Source: Lineus longissimus
Lineage: Eukaryota; Nemertea; Pilidiophora; Heteronemertea; Lineidae
Direction of reading: 5' to 3'
Assembly (NCBI RefSeq): GCF_910592395.1
Contig: NC_088316.1
Coordinates: 9,240,001 to 9,304,000, forward strand
Length of the DNA: 64,000 nt
This document shows positions 34,600-45,235 of the stretch, piece by piece. The position numbers and the translations under genes were made by a program. The notes beneath the pieces are model-generated. The model was not told where the DNA came from. It did no database searches and saw only the letters and a program-made list of their open reading frames with translations. The first letter of the stretch is position 1; each line of letters opens with the position of its first letter.

Positions 34600-35380
34600 A
34601 CCCTAATACGGTACAATAAGTTACCATTTGATGGGAATGGGACAATGCCCTCACTGTGTATGGAGTCATAGGGATAAGAAGACATTATTCATTAGTGTTG
34701 GTACAAGTGATTTTGCCCAAAAAGCATGCGCATTCAAAAAACAAAATATGCAAGGTATCACGTACATGACCATGACGACGTGCAGAAAGTGCACTGGCCA
34801 GTGCATACCCTATGGCTATGTACTAGTAAACATGGTAAACATGAACAACATCATTATTCATCGGCAGTTCATTTTACTCCGAGCTTTTCCTGAAACATAT
34901 AGCCATGATGATTAGGCCTACCATGTACCATGACCAATAACAGCACTAGATCATGTGGATGTCAACAAGTTCACATGAACCGTATAATCCCGCATGGCGC
35001 ATGTGGGGCATGCGTCTAAACCAAAGCCCCAAAATCACTTGTTTTGGTCTATTTCAGTTTCACTTGTGTTTCCCCCGTCTCCCAGTCCATAATACATTTA
35101 CAGTTTACAATCCCCGATCATGGCCCAACAAAAGGACATCGGTTGACTAAAGGAACACAACTGTTCAATGGATTTATAGTTGAATGCGATCAAACTACGT
35201 CTTTTCAATCGTGGATTGTAAATTTAACCCCATGGGCCTAGGGAAGGCCCTATAACAATACTTTCGACACAGTTATTATCTCCGCTGCCTCCACCATGTT
35301 ACACACAGTGCTCACTGCTGATTCTAAAATGCGCCACCTTATAGTCAAAACAGGACATATGTTCTTCTAGGAATAGATCT
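34600..35380. other. No supported gene
   Basis: Several ORFs of 60-95 codons on the plus strand without recognisable motifs. A GCATGCG-rich stretch and scattered CATG sites are present. No clear repeat edges. Confidence 0.35.
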
Positions 35381-35384
35381 CTTT

Positions 35385-36170
35385 CCAATATTTCGTCATT
35401 CCACTATCGTCATCACCTCATCATACTTTCATTGACATTACAGGCACACATCCACAGAGCACTCTTCAAATCATCTACACAGTGGTTATCCAACTAGGAT
35501 TATAAAGGTAATTTCTTAGCCCCGCACAGTGGGTTTCAGTCTTGATAAAGGGGCACTATTGCTAGCAGCTAGGTAGGCAAGATAAAGTTAGACGAAGTAG
35601 CCGATAGGGGTCTCTCACCCCTCAAAGTCGGTCACAACTATTCAAGCTTGTACAAGGAATACATGCAGCGCTGACTCTAACAAGACCCAATGGGAATGTC
35701 GCACAGTCATCTGTCAAAAACAAGACCTATGTTGCAGTATGATCTCTTGCCAATATTTAATAATTGCACTATCGTCATCACCTCATCATACTTCATTGAC
35801 ATTACAGGCACACATTGACATTGACCACTGTTGCAGTCAACGACACAGTCGCTATCCAAGTAGCATTATAGAGGTAATTATCATTATCATACCTCATTAG
35901 CATGTGAACCAATCACGTCGCGTCCTTTGCGATCACGGCAAAGCCTCATGGAATAATGTCTTTCACCGTTGAATAATTTTTCATATTCCATGCCTACAAC
36001 TTCAATTTCTTCATATTCCATGGCTAGAAGTTCAATACTAATATAATATCCAAGATAAAGTTACAAGAAGTAGTCAATAGGGGTCTCTCACCTCTCACTG
36101 TATGTCCACACTATTCACGCTTGTACGAGGAATACATTCAATGCTGAATCTAACAACACCCAGTGCCCTT
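35385..36170 (+). repeat. Diverged tandem duplication (~375-470 bp offset)
   Basis: ACTATCGTCATCACCTCATC with CATTGACATTACAGGCACAC occurs at about 35403 and 35771. A second module with AGGGGTCTCTCACC, GCTTGTAC and GGAATACAT occurs at about 35605 and 36080. The order is the same in both, so a ~0.4-kb unit was duplicated and then diverged. Confidence 0.7.
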
Positions 36171-36400
36171 ACTCTGTATATTAGTCACTGGAAGATGGCC
36201 CATTTCACTCCTTGCTTCTACTTCACCTATAGTCTCATTGCAAACGCCTCAGTTCTATGATATCACATTCACTTTCAGCTGTCATGCAACGCAACAACTG
36301 TGCTATCTGCCATCGCACATCAACGAAGAAGTGCAGCCGCCCACATTCCACCTCACGTCTGTCCGACCAGCTGCAATCCTCGAGGACGCCCCACTGTACC

Positions 36401-36534
36401 ACGATTTCACTTCGATGTTTGACAAGAAGGAGCAGTGCGCGAGATAGGCTAATGAGCAGACTTCCCTCGCTTGAGTTTCGGAAGAATGTTCCATATCGCG
36501 CTAAGCTGACCACTGCTGACCATGACAGGCGTGC
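36401..36534 (+). repeat. Repeat R6, copy 2
   Basis: Second copy of 34438-34572, differing by few substitutions. The copy extends a little further at its 3' side (GTGCATTGGACTGG). Confidence 0.75.
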
Positions 36535-36682
36535 ATTGGACTGGTACAGGTTGGAACTAAACATTGAATATGTTGGTGGTGACGCTTTCTGATGAGAAGT
36601 TGGTCGTGACTGATGCAGTATCCTTGGACTTGTCCACAGCATCGTTCAATCATTGCTCTCTGAGCTGCCTTGATTCTGTACT

Positions 36683-37124
36683 TACCCAAATACTAAGACC
36701 AAATGCCTGTTGACTGTGCTTTAAGAGAGACTGGCGCCATGCCTAGAGATATGACTGACCCCTATTGGCAAATTTGTATGACTTTATCTTGCCTACCTAG
36801 CTGCTGCCTATAGTCTCCCTTTAACTGCGGAACACTTCAAAGTCGATAAAATGCCATGTTCCACCTTTTAATGTGTTCAGACCGCCATTTTCAAAATAAT
36901 CAAGTCAGGACACTGCCTTCTAGTCTCATAATAAATTTTGCTTTCCTCAATAATAACATTTCTTCTTCTTCAATGCTTTCATCATTCCAAACTTCTCCTC
37001 CTCTGACTTTTACAGGGGTACAGTCATGGCAATCAAAACCCAAATACTGAGACCAAATGCCTGTTGACTGTGCTTTAAGAGAGACTGGCGCCATGCCTAG
37101 TCTCTCTTAAAGCACAGTCAACAG
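36683..37124 (+). repeat. Direct repeat ending in a perfect hairpin
   Basis: CCCAAATACT(A/G)AGACCAAATG then CTGTTGACTGTGCTTTAAGA occurs at 36685 and again at 37040. In the second copy the GAGAGACTGGCGCCATGCCT segment is followed by its own reverse complement, forming a perfect 26-bp stem (37061-37086 with 37099-37124) and a 12-nt loop. Confidence 0.85.
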
Positions 37125-37430
37125 ACACCAACCCCCTCAGACTCAGAAATCACAAACGCCCAACCCTTCCTGCTACCTTAATACTTCTGGATGTGAACAC
37201 CTGCAAATGCAGCGACAATGTCACATCAGTTATTTAATTCATCGTCCTTTGTGCAGATGGCACCACCCATCAAGCATGTTGGTGACGAATAGTGTCGCAG
37301 CATTTCGTCACCGAGCTTACACGAAAATGCACTGTCATTCATTCAGTCATAAGTGTAAGACTGTAGGGTTGTTTCCAACCAAAACATGTTCGAAATGTGT
37401 CAAGCATTCGGAACACCCAAAGACTGATTA

Positions 37431-37565
37431 GAGAAGTCAAAATTGAATGGAAACAACCAATTTGGGACCAAAACTAGTGTCCTTATTTGAAAGGTTGTCT
37501 TTAATAGAGAGGTGTCTACTAACGGAGGTTCCACTGTATATAATGTAGGAACCCTGGTTGTGACA
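37431..37565 (+). repeat. Dispersed repeat R5, copy 2
   Basis: Same orientation as 33861-34025, with AATTGAATGGAAACAACC, GTGTCCTTATTTGAAAGG and GGTTCCACTGTATATAATG. Confidence 0.75.
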
Positions 37566-38768
37566 TTGTTGACAGGAAACAACCTTATGGCTGAATAAAT
37601 GGTCCTGGTCTCCAGTCATCTGCAGCCATTAGGGTATTCATTCTTTTGCTGGCTGCTTCATTCTCTGCTAGTTGAAAATGGGTCATCCTAAACATCATCC
37701 ACAAGGATTTTAGTCATTGATTGCAATAAATTGTTATGATCATAAATTCACAAACATCATAGACTACCTGTGATAGATGCCGATTGTTTCAAATAGTTGC
37801 CACATTTCGAACTTTTCATAGCTGGCATAACGCTGCAGTCCTACACTTACATGAATGCATGAAACTCTCTCCATCAAATCGTGTGCCGTAAATTGCCATA
37901 GCCAATACAATCGCCAGCCCCCCCACGACAATTTTACTTCCTTTTGCTTACCAGATAAGAAAGACTGTATAGCTGATTACTATATATATTAGAACCTTGT
38001 AGGTCAACACTGCTGAATACTACATACCTATTTATGATCACCAATCTTCTCCCACTCTTTCTTCTTACCGAATGTGTCCACACTGCACTTATGGTCATTG
38101 TACTTTCATCTTATGTAAAATGTAACTTTTTACACGGTTTCAATAAACGATTTGTAATTTGTAATTTGTAAATTATAAATTTCACTAATAATTTGACGCC
38201 GCCAATTCCACTGGTCTTCGAAATACGTAAGCTACACTGTTGACGACTATGACACTCCTCACAAACCACATTGTGAATCAGACGCCGATAGGCTTGTAAT
38301 ATACTCTATCTGGGGATTGTAAATGCGTATTAACAATGATACTTTCTGTAAGGTAGATGTGGTGGGCATAATTTTGACGATGATAAATATGCGGACCACA
38401 TTTTGATGGTAATCTCAATGCTGCCACCGGGAATTCCCGAGGCGGAGATTTGTGAATTGGTCATGTGATTTGCTGTGAAAATGGCGTAAGGCCTAACATG
38501 CATAAACTGGAGAGAAACTGGAGGAATATGTTTTTGACAGCCAGGTAGCTTGCTTATTATTAGTTTACAGATAAACTCTGCCTGTTCTGGCTCTATTGGA
38601 AATGTCACCAGCACACTGCATTACTCCTAATACAACTCCACCAGTAACCCAGCAAAGCTCCTAGGCCGACAGGCCTCTAGTTTTTTGTTAAATAGACGAA
38701 TTTACCGAGTTTTTAACAGTTTAAGAAAAATCTATATCTTAAATGGAACGTGCAAAGAGCAGAAATAG
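37566..38768. other. No gene; possible LINE 3' tail at 38125-38175
   Basis: The stretch is AT-rich. CAATAAACG followed by GATTTGTAATTTGTAATTTG at about 38140-38170 resembles the tandem tail of a LINE 3' end on the plus strand, but no coding part precedes it. A 94-codon minus-strand ORF at 38330-38614 has no motif. Confidence 0.4.
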
Positions 38769-40004
38769 TGCCTCGCAACACTTCGTGCATTCAAATATAA
38801 AACTAAAAAGAGACTTTGCAGGGTTTGTATCTCTGATGGTTTATCAAAAAATTACAAAAAACATCTAAAATCTGAAAAACACAAAACTGACCTGAAACAA
38901 TTATTAGAAAGTATCAATAAAATATTCACCCCACCCAACGAACCGGCGAAACCTGAGGAACTCCAGGAACCTGATTCGAATGAAGCTGTCACTCCAAGGA
39001 GGATACCGCGGTGACGTCACATCACGTGATCACGACCCATGTTAATGATCGCTATGGCCAATCAGATTCAGTCTACTGACAGCACAAGCACTGAACACAT
39101 CTCCACGTCTCACTGTCTGATGCGCTCCTGTACACAAAAACACCAATAGACATGAAATATTGCAATACCTAGTATGGATTCTTCCTGTGTAAAATAAAAT
39201 TTACAGAGCAGATTAACTTCCACGAATAAAAAAGACGTTTGGCGTGGCCAAAGTGCGGAAATAATGTCTCCGCTAAAATACACTACTAAATACACTAGGC
39301 AATGCACTACGCAATACACGGTAGAGATGCAGTTGAGTTTGTTATTGTTTTGACTTAGAAGCCCGCCCATATCATAATATATTCATGTATTCATGAAGTA
39401 TGAACTCATTTCTGTCCCATACAACTCTAAGAACAGTCAATTTCTCCTTAAATCATCACCGAAACCGCGATATCCGCAGGAAGATTTCGTTCTAGTGTCC
39501 GAAAATGCATGATCTCACAGGGGCGCTAACTCGACAAATAGAGGGGATCTATGGGGATCTATGCGAGTTTTAGGTCCTACAGGCCTCGAACTTGTAAAAT
39601 CTGTAAACATGCCTCCAAATCCCATTATGATAATGAAGAGATTGCCCCATATCTGGTAGACTGTTTTGAAACCATCGCTAATTTTGGAAGATCGGTGCCC
39701 GGTTATTTGGTTTTAAAAACCCTATTTTTTCCCATCAAAACAGCACTTTTCATTATTCAAATGATAACTTATTGTCTGAAGACTTATTTCATAGCAGAAA
39801 AGTACTAATAACTCTGATTTGATGAGGAAAATCTAACTTTATTTGATGACTTGATTTTCCTTTGGCCGTGGATCCAGTTTGTTTACAATATGCAGCGCCA
39901 TCTTGGAAAAGCCGTGACGTCACCGCGGAATCCTCCTTGCTGTCACTCCAGATGAACAAACTTCACAGTCAACGGAAAAGAGGACTTTTTTTGGTAGATG
40001 TTAG
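38769..40004 (+). pseudogene. Zinc-finger-like ORF split by a 943-bp insertion
   Basis: The frame 38769-38995 encodes a basic segment KTKKRLCRVC then HLKSEKHK: Cys-x2-Cys followed by His-x5-His at C2H2 spacing. A Pro/Glu-rich linker follows. It is interrupted at 38996 by an inverted-repeat element and resumes in the same frame at 39950 for about 18 codons to a stop at 40002. An upstream in-frame stop at 38766 and lack of ATG show the 5' end is also missing. Short zinc-finger proteins of this type occur in transposons, including Polintons, and Polinton B lies 3 kb away, but I cannot assign it. Confidence 0.5.
38996..39938. mobile_element. Inverted-repeat element (943 bp), 11-bp target duplication
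   Basis: Ends are AAGGAGGAT(A/T)CCGCGGTG-ACGTCAC in inverted orientation. The 11-bp GCTGTCACTCC occurs at 38985-38995 and 39939-39949. A 9-11-bp duplication with long inverted ends is usual for Mutator-like elements, though this is not proven. Internal ORFs (for example 39551-39808) show no transposase motif, so it is non-autonomous. Confidence 0.8.
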
Positions 40005-40129
40005 GAAAACTAGACATAACGCGATTCGTGTGAATCGCAATGTATGCCCCCGCTGAGTGGGCATATTTTTAATGTTGGGCAGGTTGAAGGAAATGAATTT
40101 AAGTGCTTATACTGGTAGTAATCTGCTTA

Positions 40130-40616
40130 CTGTATTTATGCGCATTTTAGCGCACTGCACGCGCTAATTGAGGGTGCAGTTAAATTCAATTATAAGCGTA
40201 GTTTAAGCGCAGTGCGCTAATAATTGAACAAAAAATATGTTCTTGATGTGCGTGTTGATTGGTGGCAGGAGAGGGTCATTCCACCTGGAATGAACAGCAG
40301 TTGTGTGTTTGGCTGCTTAAAAGTGTCTTTCTCTTCGTCTTTCATGTGGCAGTGCGCGGTATTAAGAGTTAACATGCTAGAGTACTAGCGGGGTTAAACA
40401 TGGAAGCATGCAGCACGGGACTGTGACAGTTTGTTCACGTATTCTTCCAGCATGTTATTAGAAGTCATGCAGCCTCCCTTCGATGCAGTGACGATGACGT
40501 CTCCGAAAAATATTAGCACATGCGTTTATAATCGGGCAAAGTGAAGGCTGAAAATATACCCTAAAACAAGCGATTTTTGTTTATAAGCGCATGTGCTAAA
40601 ATGCGCATAAATACGG
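40130..40616. mobile_element. MITE (487 bp), TA target
   Basis: Ends C(T/C)GTATTTATGCGCATTTTAGC are inverted repeats; TA flanks both sides (40128-40129, 40617-40618), as for Tc1/mariner-type MITEs. The arms are rich in GCGC and CGCACTG motifs, with internal small palindromes such as TTAGCGCACTGCACGCGCTAA. Non-coding. Confidence 0.75.
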
Positions 40617-40639
40617 TATGTAGTGTGACAAGTTTTCAT

Positions 40640-41100
40640 CAACCAGTCATGAAAGGACTGATGATGGGCATCGTAAGTTGGGTTTGGAGAGTACCTTTGG
40701 AGACAGTGGTCATGGTGAAAACCGTGTCCTTGTTGCAGTAATCAGCCATGAAAGGACTGATTATGAGCACTGTAACTGGTGTTCTGAGAGCAGCTCTGGA
40801 GGTGGTTACAGTGGAAAGAAGTGTCCTTGGTGGAGTAATCAGCCTTAAAGCGGTGATTGGCATCGTAATCGGTGTTCGGAGAGCAGCTGTGGATCAAGGC
40901 AGTCGTCACAGTGGAAACGGTTTGCTTGTTGCAGCTCTGGGGCATTCGTCCGCCATTGCTTTATATGGAAGAAGCCAAATTTGTGGGTTGGTGTGTTGGG
41001 CTGAGGTGGGAGTTGAGGAACATCAATTGGATGGGTATCGTAGCTGGTGTTCTGGTAGCAGCTGTGGAGGCAGTGGTCGAAGTGGAGGAGTTGCTTCCAA
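40640..41100 (+). repeat. ~98-bp tandem repeat (3+ copies)
   Basis: Units start near 40652, 40751 and 40848 with AAAGGACTGAT or AAAGCGGTGATT, GGGCATCGTAA or TGGCATCGTAA, GGAGAGCAGCT, then ACAGTGGAAA and TTGTTGCAG. A 159-codon ORF on the plus strand is produced by the repeat and is not evidence of a protein. Confidence 0.75.
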
Positions 41101-41122
41101 GGGATGCCGAGTGGCCACTCTA

Positions 41123-41353
41123 TTACTGATTGAACGTATAGTAGACTGGGATGTGGTAGCTGTAGTATGTTCTGCACACTCCTGCATGTATTTCATCAGG
41201 ATGCGACTTGATATAGATGTGATCTAACAGTGTGCAGTTGAGTGTTGTAAGTTCCTTGATGAGTTGTTGAAATGAATGCAGCGGGTGTTCCGGCACTTGA
41301 AGACGTTCTTTGAGTAGGTTGTAGTTGAAATCTCCGCCGATCACAGTATGCAA
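41123..41353 (-). pseudogene. Endonuclease/exonuclease/phosphatase-fold fragment
   Basis: The minus-strand frame contains VIGGDFNYNLL, the GDFN metal-site motif of EEP-fold nucleases, then LLDHIYIKS, and CRTYYSYHIPVYYTF, where the usual end motif is SDH; here the catalytic-site Asp is Tyr. This is the C-terminal half of an apurinic-type endonuclease as found in LINEs and in Helentron-type Helitrons. No RT or helicase is adjacent, so the parent element is uncertain. Confidence 0.6.
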
Positions 41354-41395
41354 TGGAGATGGAATGGTTCTCGGGTTAAACTGTTATAGGGCGGA

Positions 41396-42079
41396 ATGCA
41401 AAAATCAAGTTGGTGGCCTGGCGGCCATCTTGGATTTTTGGTCGGGCCCAAAATCAATAGGGCACCTCCCCTTCACTCGAACATCACACCACAGAAGTTT
41501 CAGGTTTATCACTCACTCGGTTCTCAAGTTATGGGGTGGAATAAAAAAAACAAAGATGGCCGCCTGGCGGCCATGATGGATTTTAGGTCGGGCCCAAAAT
41601 CGATAGCGCACCTACCCTACACTAGAGCATCACACTACAGAAGTTTCAGGTTTATCACTCACTCGGTTCTCAAGTTGGGGCAGAAATGGGGCAGAAAGCG
41701 AAAAACAAAGATGGCCGCCTAGCGGCCATAATGGATTTTAGTTCGGGCCCAGAATCGATAGGGCACCTCCCCTACACTAGAGCATCACACCACAGAAGTT
41801 TCAGATTTATCACTCACTCAGTTCTATAGTTAGGTGGCGGAATGCAAAAAAACAATATGGTGGCCTGGCGGCCATGTTGGATTGGGCTTTGGCCCAAAAT
41901 CAATAGGGAGCCTTCGAGACCCTAGGCCTTCACACCATAAAAATTTCAAGTCTACCGGACAAGCGGTTCCTGAGTTATAGAGCGGAATAGAGTGCTGACG
42001 CGGACACGGACGCGGACGCGGACGCGGAAACCAGCCAAGAACATAATGCCCCCATCTCAACTTCGTTGAGCGGGGGCAT
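41396..42079 (+). repeat. Repeat R4: ~148-bp tandem units, GC tail, terminal hairpin
   Basis: Four units (from about 41421, 41566, 41719 and 41867) share GGCGGCCAT, TCGGGCCCAAAATC-ATAG, CATCACAC, AGAAGTTTCAG and TATCACTCACTC. They are followed by a GACGCGGACGCGG tract (about 41999-42029) and a two-part stem-loop at 42046-42079 (ATGCCCCC with GGGGGCAT; inside it CTCAAC-TTC-GTTGAG). The tail is similar in plan to repeat R2. Non-coding. Confidence 0.8.
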
Positions 42080-42429
42080 AATTAAAGGTATAGAAATAGT
42101 AAAAAGATTCAGTGGCAAGACTGATTTTGTAACTGCACAATTTAGACAACCCAAGGAAGCAGCAACCCTGGTGAAATACAAACAGAAATTTGTTAAGATG
42201 TTATCACTTCTCAACAGTTCCCATTTTAAGATAAGTATTACCGTGGAAGTTAATTTCGTTAAAGCATAATTTTTGAGGGGTAACACCGAACTCCTTCATG
42301 GTATCCAATCGCCATTTGAGGTGGTATTTTGGGAATATAAACCAGAAGTTGCTGTGCAAAAATGTTTGGATTACAATACATCAAACTGCAAATCGAGGAG
42401 AGGTATTTTATGGGCAGCGGTTTAACGCT

Positions 42430-44778
42430 TAAAAATGACAAACAAATCTGATTTAATTTTAGTTGCGTACAGAGACACCAAAGGCGGGCACTTCGTTAAA
42501 CTTCCTTTCAAATCTAGTTTAATAATTAATGTACAATGTAATGACGGGAAGTGTTTTTTGTGGAGTTTAATAGCAGCATGTTATGAACCAACTAATCACC
42601 ACTGTAATGCTGGTTCCTATAGAAACTATGAAGGTGAAATCAAAAATAGAACGAGAAAATAATTTGTTGATCAATAATTTTGGCTTGAAAACTTATAAGG
42701 TAGGTTCAGAAAACATTCTGGATTACACTTGAGAGCCACTCTACCTATCCAAAGATTTTGAAGATGAAAACGTCATCAACATTCTGTATTACCAAGTACA
42801 TTACATACTACTGAAAAATATATCTTTGTTTTTTCGGAGGAAAAGCAGTCATAAAAAATATTTTTTTAGAAGGTGTATGAATGCTTCTGATAGGGAAATT
42901 ACTCTACTTAATCACAAAATGAAATGTGGGGTTCATGATTATTGTGAAATTAAAATGCCGCAGAAGTGAAGCGCAACAGCAAATCTAAAATTTAAAAACT
43001 ACATGTTTAAAATTAGGGTTCCTTTCATAGTGTATAAAGATTTCGAATCAACTAGCACACATGAAAATGCTGCCGATGTCACACACGTTAGTGATGTTGA
43101 TGACACACATGTATTGATGCTTATGGCACTGAGGGGTCAGAAGAAACTAAGAGATTAAAATCCCAAAAAGCCTCTGCGGCGGGATGTTACATTCACTCAG
43201 ATTATCAAGAACTTTTTGAAAGCGCATATTTTTCATACTGCGGGGAGGACGTGGTTGATTGGTTTTGTGAATGGTTAATGAGTAAGGAAGATGAATTTGG
43301 GAAACTTTTAAATACAGAATTAAAATGGAATTGACTAGAGCAAGCAAGTTTTGAGTTGGATAAGCAAAATGGAAACCGCTATTATTGTGGTAAAACAACT
43401 AAGAACACTGAAAAAATGGTTCTAGATCACGATCATTACAGCGGTAAGTTCACAGGTGCAGCCCACAACTTCTGTAACCTCATGGCAAAACACGCCAACT
43501 TTGTTCCGATTTTCTCCCACAATCTTAGTCACTATGACTCTTATCTTTTCATCAAAACACTGGTTAAAAAAACACTGATTAGGAAGACAAAAGGTAACAG
43601 ACTGAAACTACTCCCAAAATCAGCAGAGGAATATATTTCTGTTCAGTTTGGCTGTTTGCGGTTTTTAGATTCATTCAGATTTCTACATTCCGGTTTGGAT
43701 AATATCACAAAATCAATGGTAGATGATGACTTCAAAATCACCAGGAAGTTTTATCCAAGCAACGAAGATTTCAAATTACTGAGATAGAAAGGTTCTGTAC
43801 GATATTATTTTTACACCTCGCAAGAAAGTTACAATGAAGAAACACCAAGAGAAGATATTTTTTTAATGATTTGAAAAATGAAATGGTGTCTCCGGAGGTG
43901 TATTAAAAAGCAAAAGAGATTTGGGAACACTTCAAAGCAAAAACCAACCCTAGTTCCTCCTGGGATCATGGAAAGTTTATCGATCTCTCCCTAAAATCTG
44001 ATGTGTTACTTTTAGCAGACCTTTTTGTAAAATTTAGAGTGGTCAATTTAAACCATTTTCAAATCGATCCTTGTCATTGTTATTCCACTCCTGGTCTCAC
44101 TTGGCAATCGGGGTTGAAATATACAGATATCAATCTCGAACTGCTAACCGAAGTTGCTGAAGATGAGAAAAACTAGTATGGTGTTTAATAAACCAATTTA
44201 CATTGGGGCCACAGTTCTAGAACTATCTAAATTACTAATGTATAAATTCTACTACGAAATTTTACAACCACATTTTGGTGAGAAAAACATAGAGTTGCTC
44301 TATCTTGATACTAATAGTTTTGTCTTAAAGTTAAAGACTGACGATTTGACAAAGGACCTTACAACTCTGAAGGGACATTTCAACTTCAGTAACTATCCAA
44401 AAGACCATCCACTGCGTTATAAGAGTAGGGTGAATGTCCCGGGATATTTCAAGGATGAGTTGGCTGGGGATAAAATGAAAGATTGCTTTGAAAAGTAAAA
44501 TGTATGCCTATAAAACTAAGACCTCTAAATTAGAAAAGTTAAAGGGAATAAGCAAACATGTGGTAAAAACTGATATTTACATCTACTACAGTACGTTGGT
44601 CGATAGAAAAAGATGGTATCATGATATGAGAGTGTTAAGATCTGACAGGCACGAAATGTTTGTGGAGGAAGTTAATAAAAGCAATTTAAATCCATTCAAC
44701 GATAAGAGATATATTTTTGATGATGGAATTTCAACAGTTCCTTATGGAGCACCAACTTCCACTGGCTATAGCGAATAA
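42430..44778 (+). pseudogene. Polinton protein-primed DNA polymerase B, decayed
   Basis: Landmarks in order: an N-terminal domain with IINVQCNDGKCFLWSLIAA (42435-42662), exonuclease motif I VYKDFEST (about 43030), the HNLSHYDSYLF motif (about 43520), a region with SDVLLLADLF (about 43995), then a jump straight to KPIYIGATVLELSK and the palm motif YLDTNSF (about 44300), where the family has Asp at the Asn position, and a thumb with EEVNKSNLNPF-DDGIST at the end. The segment between the first palm motif and the IGATVLELSK region is missing, so the fingers are deleted. Many stops break the rest. Inactive. Confidence 0.88.
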
Positions 44779-45203
44779 AACACCTGTGATTCATAAAATG
44801 CGTGTTTCTATGAGACATTGTGGTACAATGGGGAAACTTAAAAAAAATACCTCGGTTGTACTAACCAGTTTTTTATGATTGGTTGGATTGGTAAAGAGAC
44901 GGTAAAGTTATTGTTGATGAAGAACGTGATCATGTTTTGCCGGTGGCTCCTTTTGGAGATGTTCCAGAAGTATGTTGGCATTGGTCAAATATAAATCCAA
45001 TTAGTCGAGAAGAAAATCGTAAGAAGAGTGCAGAGGGAGATCACAGTCTGTACAAACTTCAACTTCAAATCGCTAAATATTTTCTAGAACATTATGAGTT
45101 TTCAAATAGAGCAGAAAGGAATCGAACTGTGTGGTTTTTCAGCTTTGGGTTAGATAGTCTTAAAAAACGTTTAAAATTCAACATTAAACAAACATTCAAC
45201 TGA
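44779..45203 (+). pseudogene. Unknown Polinton-region ORF after polymerase
   Basis: After the polymerase stop, a frame from 44937 to 45203 (88 codons) carries NPISREENRKKSAEGDHS and a helix-rich LYKLQLQIAKYFLEHYEF. The preceding 150 bases contain frame breaks. I do not recognise it. It ends 30 bp before the inserted element. Confidence 0.35.
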
Positions 45204-45235
45204 AGTTGATTTTATGTTTGGAATCGGTAACCACT

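Noticed and set aside
36163-36642. ORFs of 94-135 codons overlapping repeat R6
   Set aside because: Frames differ between the two R6 copies and are interrupted in copy 1, so no conserved protein is shown.
40748-41227. 159-codon plus-strand ORF rich in Val and Gly
   Set aside because: It follows the ~98-bp tandem repeat and has no domain; continues into antisense of the endonuclease fragment.
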